From assembly GCA_964346545.1 (NCBI GenBank), contig CAYFVR010000104.1, positions 1 through 15,664 of the forward strand: a stretch of DNA of 15,664 nt, written 5' to 3'. Source of the DNA: CAYFVR01 sp964346545 (lineage in GTDB: Bacteria > Desulfobacterota > Desulfobacteria > Desulfobacterales > Desulfococcaceae). The notes beneath the pieces are model-generated. The model worked only from the letters and a program-made list of their open reading frames with translations. It ran no database searches and was not told the origin of the DNA. Position numbers and translations under genes: made by a program. Shown here one piece after another: positions 14,110 to 15,664 of this stretch (position 1 is the stretch's first letter; each line of letters begins with the position of its first letter).

Positions 14110-14322
14110 TCACAGCCCGATATTTCCCTTCCCACCCACATATCCCGGCGCACCCGGGAACCCCGCCTCCACAATTTCGCGCCACTTTGCGGTAAACCCG
14201 AAATCTTCCAATTCCCGAACCGGAACCCACCGCACATCGGAGATTGGATTCTCGTCGAATTCGTTCGTGGGAAGTTGGAGGTCGCCCCCGATCCTGCGTA
14301 TCGAAAAGGTGATGTGGAGAAG
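14110..14322 (-). pseudogene. Truncated NUDIX hydrolase (C-terminal half)
   Basis: A frame antisense to nothing else encodes 70 clean residues ending in TGA at 14110-14112. They start LLHITFSIRRIGGDLQLPTN and continue ISDVRWVPVRELEDFGF, ending GFPGAPGYVGGKGNIGL. This is the C-terminal half of a MutT/NUDIX protein: the beta strand with the G-G turn, the V-R-W-V-P-V-x-E-L strand/helix, and the family's common terminal run. The Nudix box (GX5EX7REUXEEXGU) and start are missing. The open frame continues to about 14400 with less protein-like sequence and then meets the end of the acyltransferase gene. A deletion has removed the front of the gene. Confidence 0.7.
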
Positions 14323-14405
14323 ACAATCGGAGGGGCGTTCGGCATCGGGCTTCTTCGGGAAACGGAGAAAAGCACCCCGGCCGCGAAGACCGGAGCGCGA
14401 AACCT

Positions 14406-15029
14406 TCAGGACCGTGAGGCGCCGACTTCCGAAGAGGCATACTGGATGGGCGGGACGGAGTGTTTGCCGACGATGTCGACGTAGAAGGACTTGATCCGCA
14501 TCATATCGGCGTCCAGGTCGCCCGAAGCTTGCATGAAACCGCCGATTCCGACCAGTTTCCGGGCGTAGTCAATGTAGCCAAAGGCCAGCGGGACGTTCGC
14601 GCCGTGGGCGATGTGATAAAATCCGGTCTTCCAGCGCTTGACCTTGGAACGGGTCCCGGAGGGCGTGATGAGAAGCACCAGCCGGTCGGCGGACTCGAAG
14701 GCTTCCACCGCCTGACCCACCAGGTTGGTGGACCGACTCCGATCCACGGGGACAATTCCCAGCCAGGGGAAAAAGCGCCCCATGGGCCATTCCAGCAATT
14801 CTTTTTTCCCGAGAATGTGAGGGCTGATTTTCAGGGAGAAGCAAACCAGGAGGGTGAAGACGAAATCCCAATTGGAGGTATGGGGCGCGGCGATCATCAC
14901 GTACTTTGGGGTGTTCGGCACACGGCCGTCCACTTTCCAGCCGGTGATTTTAAGAATGAACCGGGAAGCCAAACGCAAAACCGGCCGCAACAAAAAATGA
15001 TCGAAAATGGTCCGTTCCCGCATTCGCAT
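14406..15029 (-). CDS. PlsC-like 1-acyl-glycerol-phosphate acyltransferase family protein
   Basis: A 207-residue lysophospholipid acyltransferase-like enzyme, probably peripheral at the inner membrane. The catalytic H-X4-D is PHTSNWDF (His50, Asp55). The acceptor-binding motif appears as PSGTRSKVKRWKTGFYHIA (123-141), where PSGTR replaces the usual PEGTR. GKKELLEWPMGRFFPWLG (74-91) and IVPVDRS are typical of the compact bacterial branch. The C-terminus (about 12 residues after GKHSVPP) is short and may have been altered where it meets the broken NUDIX gene. The start at 15029 has AAGGGGG 8 bases upstream; a second ATG at 15023 is possible. It might acylate lysolipids or a sterol-like acceptor; the substrate is not determinable. 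Confidence 0.88.
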   Translation of the reverse strand: MRMRERTIFDHFLLRPVLRLASRFILKITGWKVDGRVPNTPKYVMIAAPHTSNWDFVFTLLVCFSLKISPHILGKKELLEWPMGRFFPWLGIVPVDRSRSTNLVGQAVEAFESADRLVLLITPSGTRSKVKRWKTGFYHIAHGANVPLAFGYIDYARKLVGIGGFMQASGDLDADMMRIKSFYVDIVGKHSVPPIQYASSEVGASRS

Positions 15030-15170
15030 GATGGTTTCCCCCTTGGCAAATGGTTGCCGACGATTGCGGATCGCCGATTGACCCCAAAACCATAGGGGGC
15101 CCCAACGGCAAATTCCAGGAATATCGAGGGTTTTACAATTGTTTTACATGCGAATTATGGGACCATTTTT

Positions 15171-15366
15171 TCACCCCTTTGGTCGTGGTCGGCGCGTCGC
15201 CATCGAGAGCGTCAGCCCGATGGCCTGAAGGACGGTTGTCTTTCCGCTTCCGTTATCGCCGACAAGCGCGGTCAGGGATCGCGGTCCTTGCCCCGAGGAA
15301 TCCATGGAGAATTCGACATGATCGATTTCCCTTGAAATTTCGGGCGGCCACTCGTTTCAGTTTCAT
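15171..15366 (-). pseudogene. Frameshifted, truncated AAA/SMC-type ATPase start
   Basis: From an ATG at 15366 with AAGGA 6 bases upstream the frame reads MKLKRVAARNFKG. After an extra A in an AAA run (15340-15345 region) the homologous reading continues one frame over: IDHVEFSMD, then LTALVGDNGSGKTTVLQAI (Walker A) and GLTLSMAT. It meets TGA at 15171-15173 soon after. This is the start of an AAA_15/AAA_23/RecF-like ATPase of the kind found in OLD-family or restriction/defence proteins. Everything after Walker A (signature motif, Walker B) is missing. It is broken twice: by the single-base insertion and by loss of the 3' part. The rest of 15030-15170 holds only a doubled TTTTACA (15131-15137, 15142-15148). 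Confidence 0.75.
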
Positions 15367-15500
15367 GGAAATTCCTTGAGAGCAAAACAAAAAGTCAATG
15401 CAGGGGGAGGTTTACATTCGTTGGTTTGCATCGGCTCATCCCCATCCTTTTTTCCAAACTTTTCTCGTTCATTTCGAGTGAAGGAAACCTTCTTTCGGCA

Positions 15501-15517
15501 TTCCGTTCACAACGGAA
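15501..15517. repeat. Short perfect hairpin
   Basis: TTCCGTT (15501-15507), loop CAC, AACGGAA (15511-15517). It lies in the AT-richer stretch between the ATPase relic and the last gene, about 70 bases upstream of the promoter at 15584. No T-run follows. The remainder of 15367-15583 shows no gene. Confidence 0.4.
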
Positions 15518-15583
15518 CGGGTACCAAAAAACATAGAAAAGCGGTTAGGGGAATACAAGAAAAAAGAGAGATGATCATCGGTA

Positions 15584-15618
15584 TTGCCAAATGTTCTACC
15601 TTTAGTTATACTATATAG
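15584..15618 (+). promoter_or_regulatory. Strong sigma-70-like promoter with palindromic candidate operator
   Basis: TTGCCA (15584-15589), 17 bases, TATACT (15607-15612): 5 of 6 and 5 of 6 to consensus at ideal spacing. The palindrome CTATATAG (15611-15618) overlaps the -10 and the predicted start near 15619, where an autoregulating RHH antitoxin would bind. The leader is only about 16 bases and contains AAGGAGGAG. Confidence 0.6.
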
Positions 15619-15634
15619 AAAAGGAGGAGCGACC

Positions 15635-15664
15635 ATGCCGAACATCAAAACCGCCATTTCCATC
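15635..15664 (+). CDS. Start of a probable RHH antitoxin gene (cut by window edge)
   Basis: Only ten codons are in the window: MPNIKTAISI. A strong ribosome site (AAGGAGGAG, 5 bases before the ATG) and a consensus-like promoter show a real gene. The peptide fits the opening strand of MazE/VapB-like ribbon-helix-helix antitoxins, which often begin M-x-N-x-K-T-A-I-S, the beta strand that enters the DNA major groove. If right, a toxin gene should follow beyond the edge. Ten residues are too few for certainty. Confidence 0.55.
   Translation, partial: MPNIKTAISI

Overview
This is a high-GC bacterial chromosome segment. It carries a Sec signal peptide, a lipoprotein signal, a PBP1C-type peptidoglycan synthase and a ChaN-type exported protein, so a Gram-negative organism is likely. 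The sequence alone does not fix the phylum. Gene density is moderate. Intact housekeeping-type genes are separated by intergenic stretches rich in hairpins, dispersed repeats and relics of broken genes. No rRNA, tRNA, CRISPR array or intact transposase was seen.

Left part (1-5.8 kb): an alpha/beta hydrolase and a relic of an aldo/keto reductase Fe-S tail lie on the minus strand behind a promoter candidate. A six-helix membrane protein (+) then converges, with a 4-bp overlap, on a complete pbpC (-). Upstream of pbpC are an orphan C-terminal gene fragment, a second small alpha/beta hydrolase, and a short GNAT-like N-terminal relic that runs in frame into that hydrolase.

Middle part (5.8-11.4 kb): a small membrane protein gene (+) is followed by a 500-bp repeat region. 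This region ends in a sigma-54-type promoter, a leader hairpin and a strong ribosome site in front of an orphan 61-residue protein, which is closed by a textbook intrinsic terminator. Then come three minus-strand genes: a PIG3-type quinone oxidoreductase, a ChaN/Tiki-type exported protein and an unusual M1-like zinc peptidase lipoprotein. The ChaN and peptidase genes are separated by two more copies of the same repeat. The repeat is about 100 bp with terminal inverted repeats and a central hairpin. Its stem differs between copies by paired (compensatory) changes, and one copy supplies a perfect -10 box to the ChaN gene.

Right part (11.4-15.7 kb): a divergent promoter region precedes selO (protein AMPylase, +). 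Beyond it lies an accessory zone with a complete VapBC toxin-antitoxin pair (-), a truncated NUDIX gene, a PlsC-like acyltransferase (-), a frameshifted and truncated AAA/SMC-type ATPase start, and the first ten codons of what looks like a second ribbon-helix-helix antitoxin behind a very good sigma-70 promoter. The window edge cuts this last gene.

The intact genes do not form one pathway. Cell-envelope functions (PBP1C, acyltransferase, lipoprotein peptidase, membrane proteins) and redox/stress functions (SelO, quinone reductase, ChaN) are common. I found no convincing new multi-gene system. The most promising novelties are the sigma-54-type 61-residue gene unit, the MITE-like hairpin repeat family, and the unusual number of gene relics (five in 15 kb).
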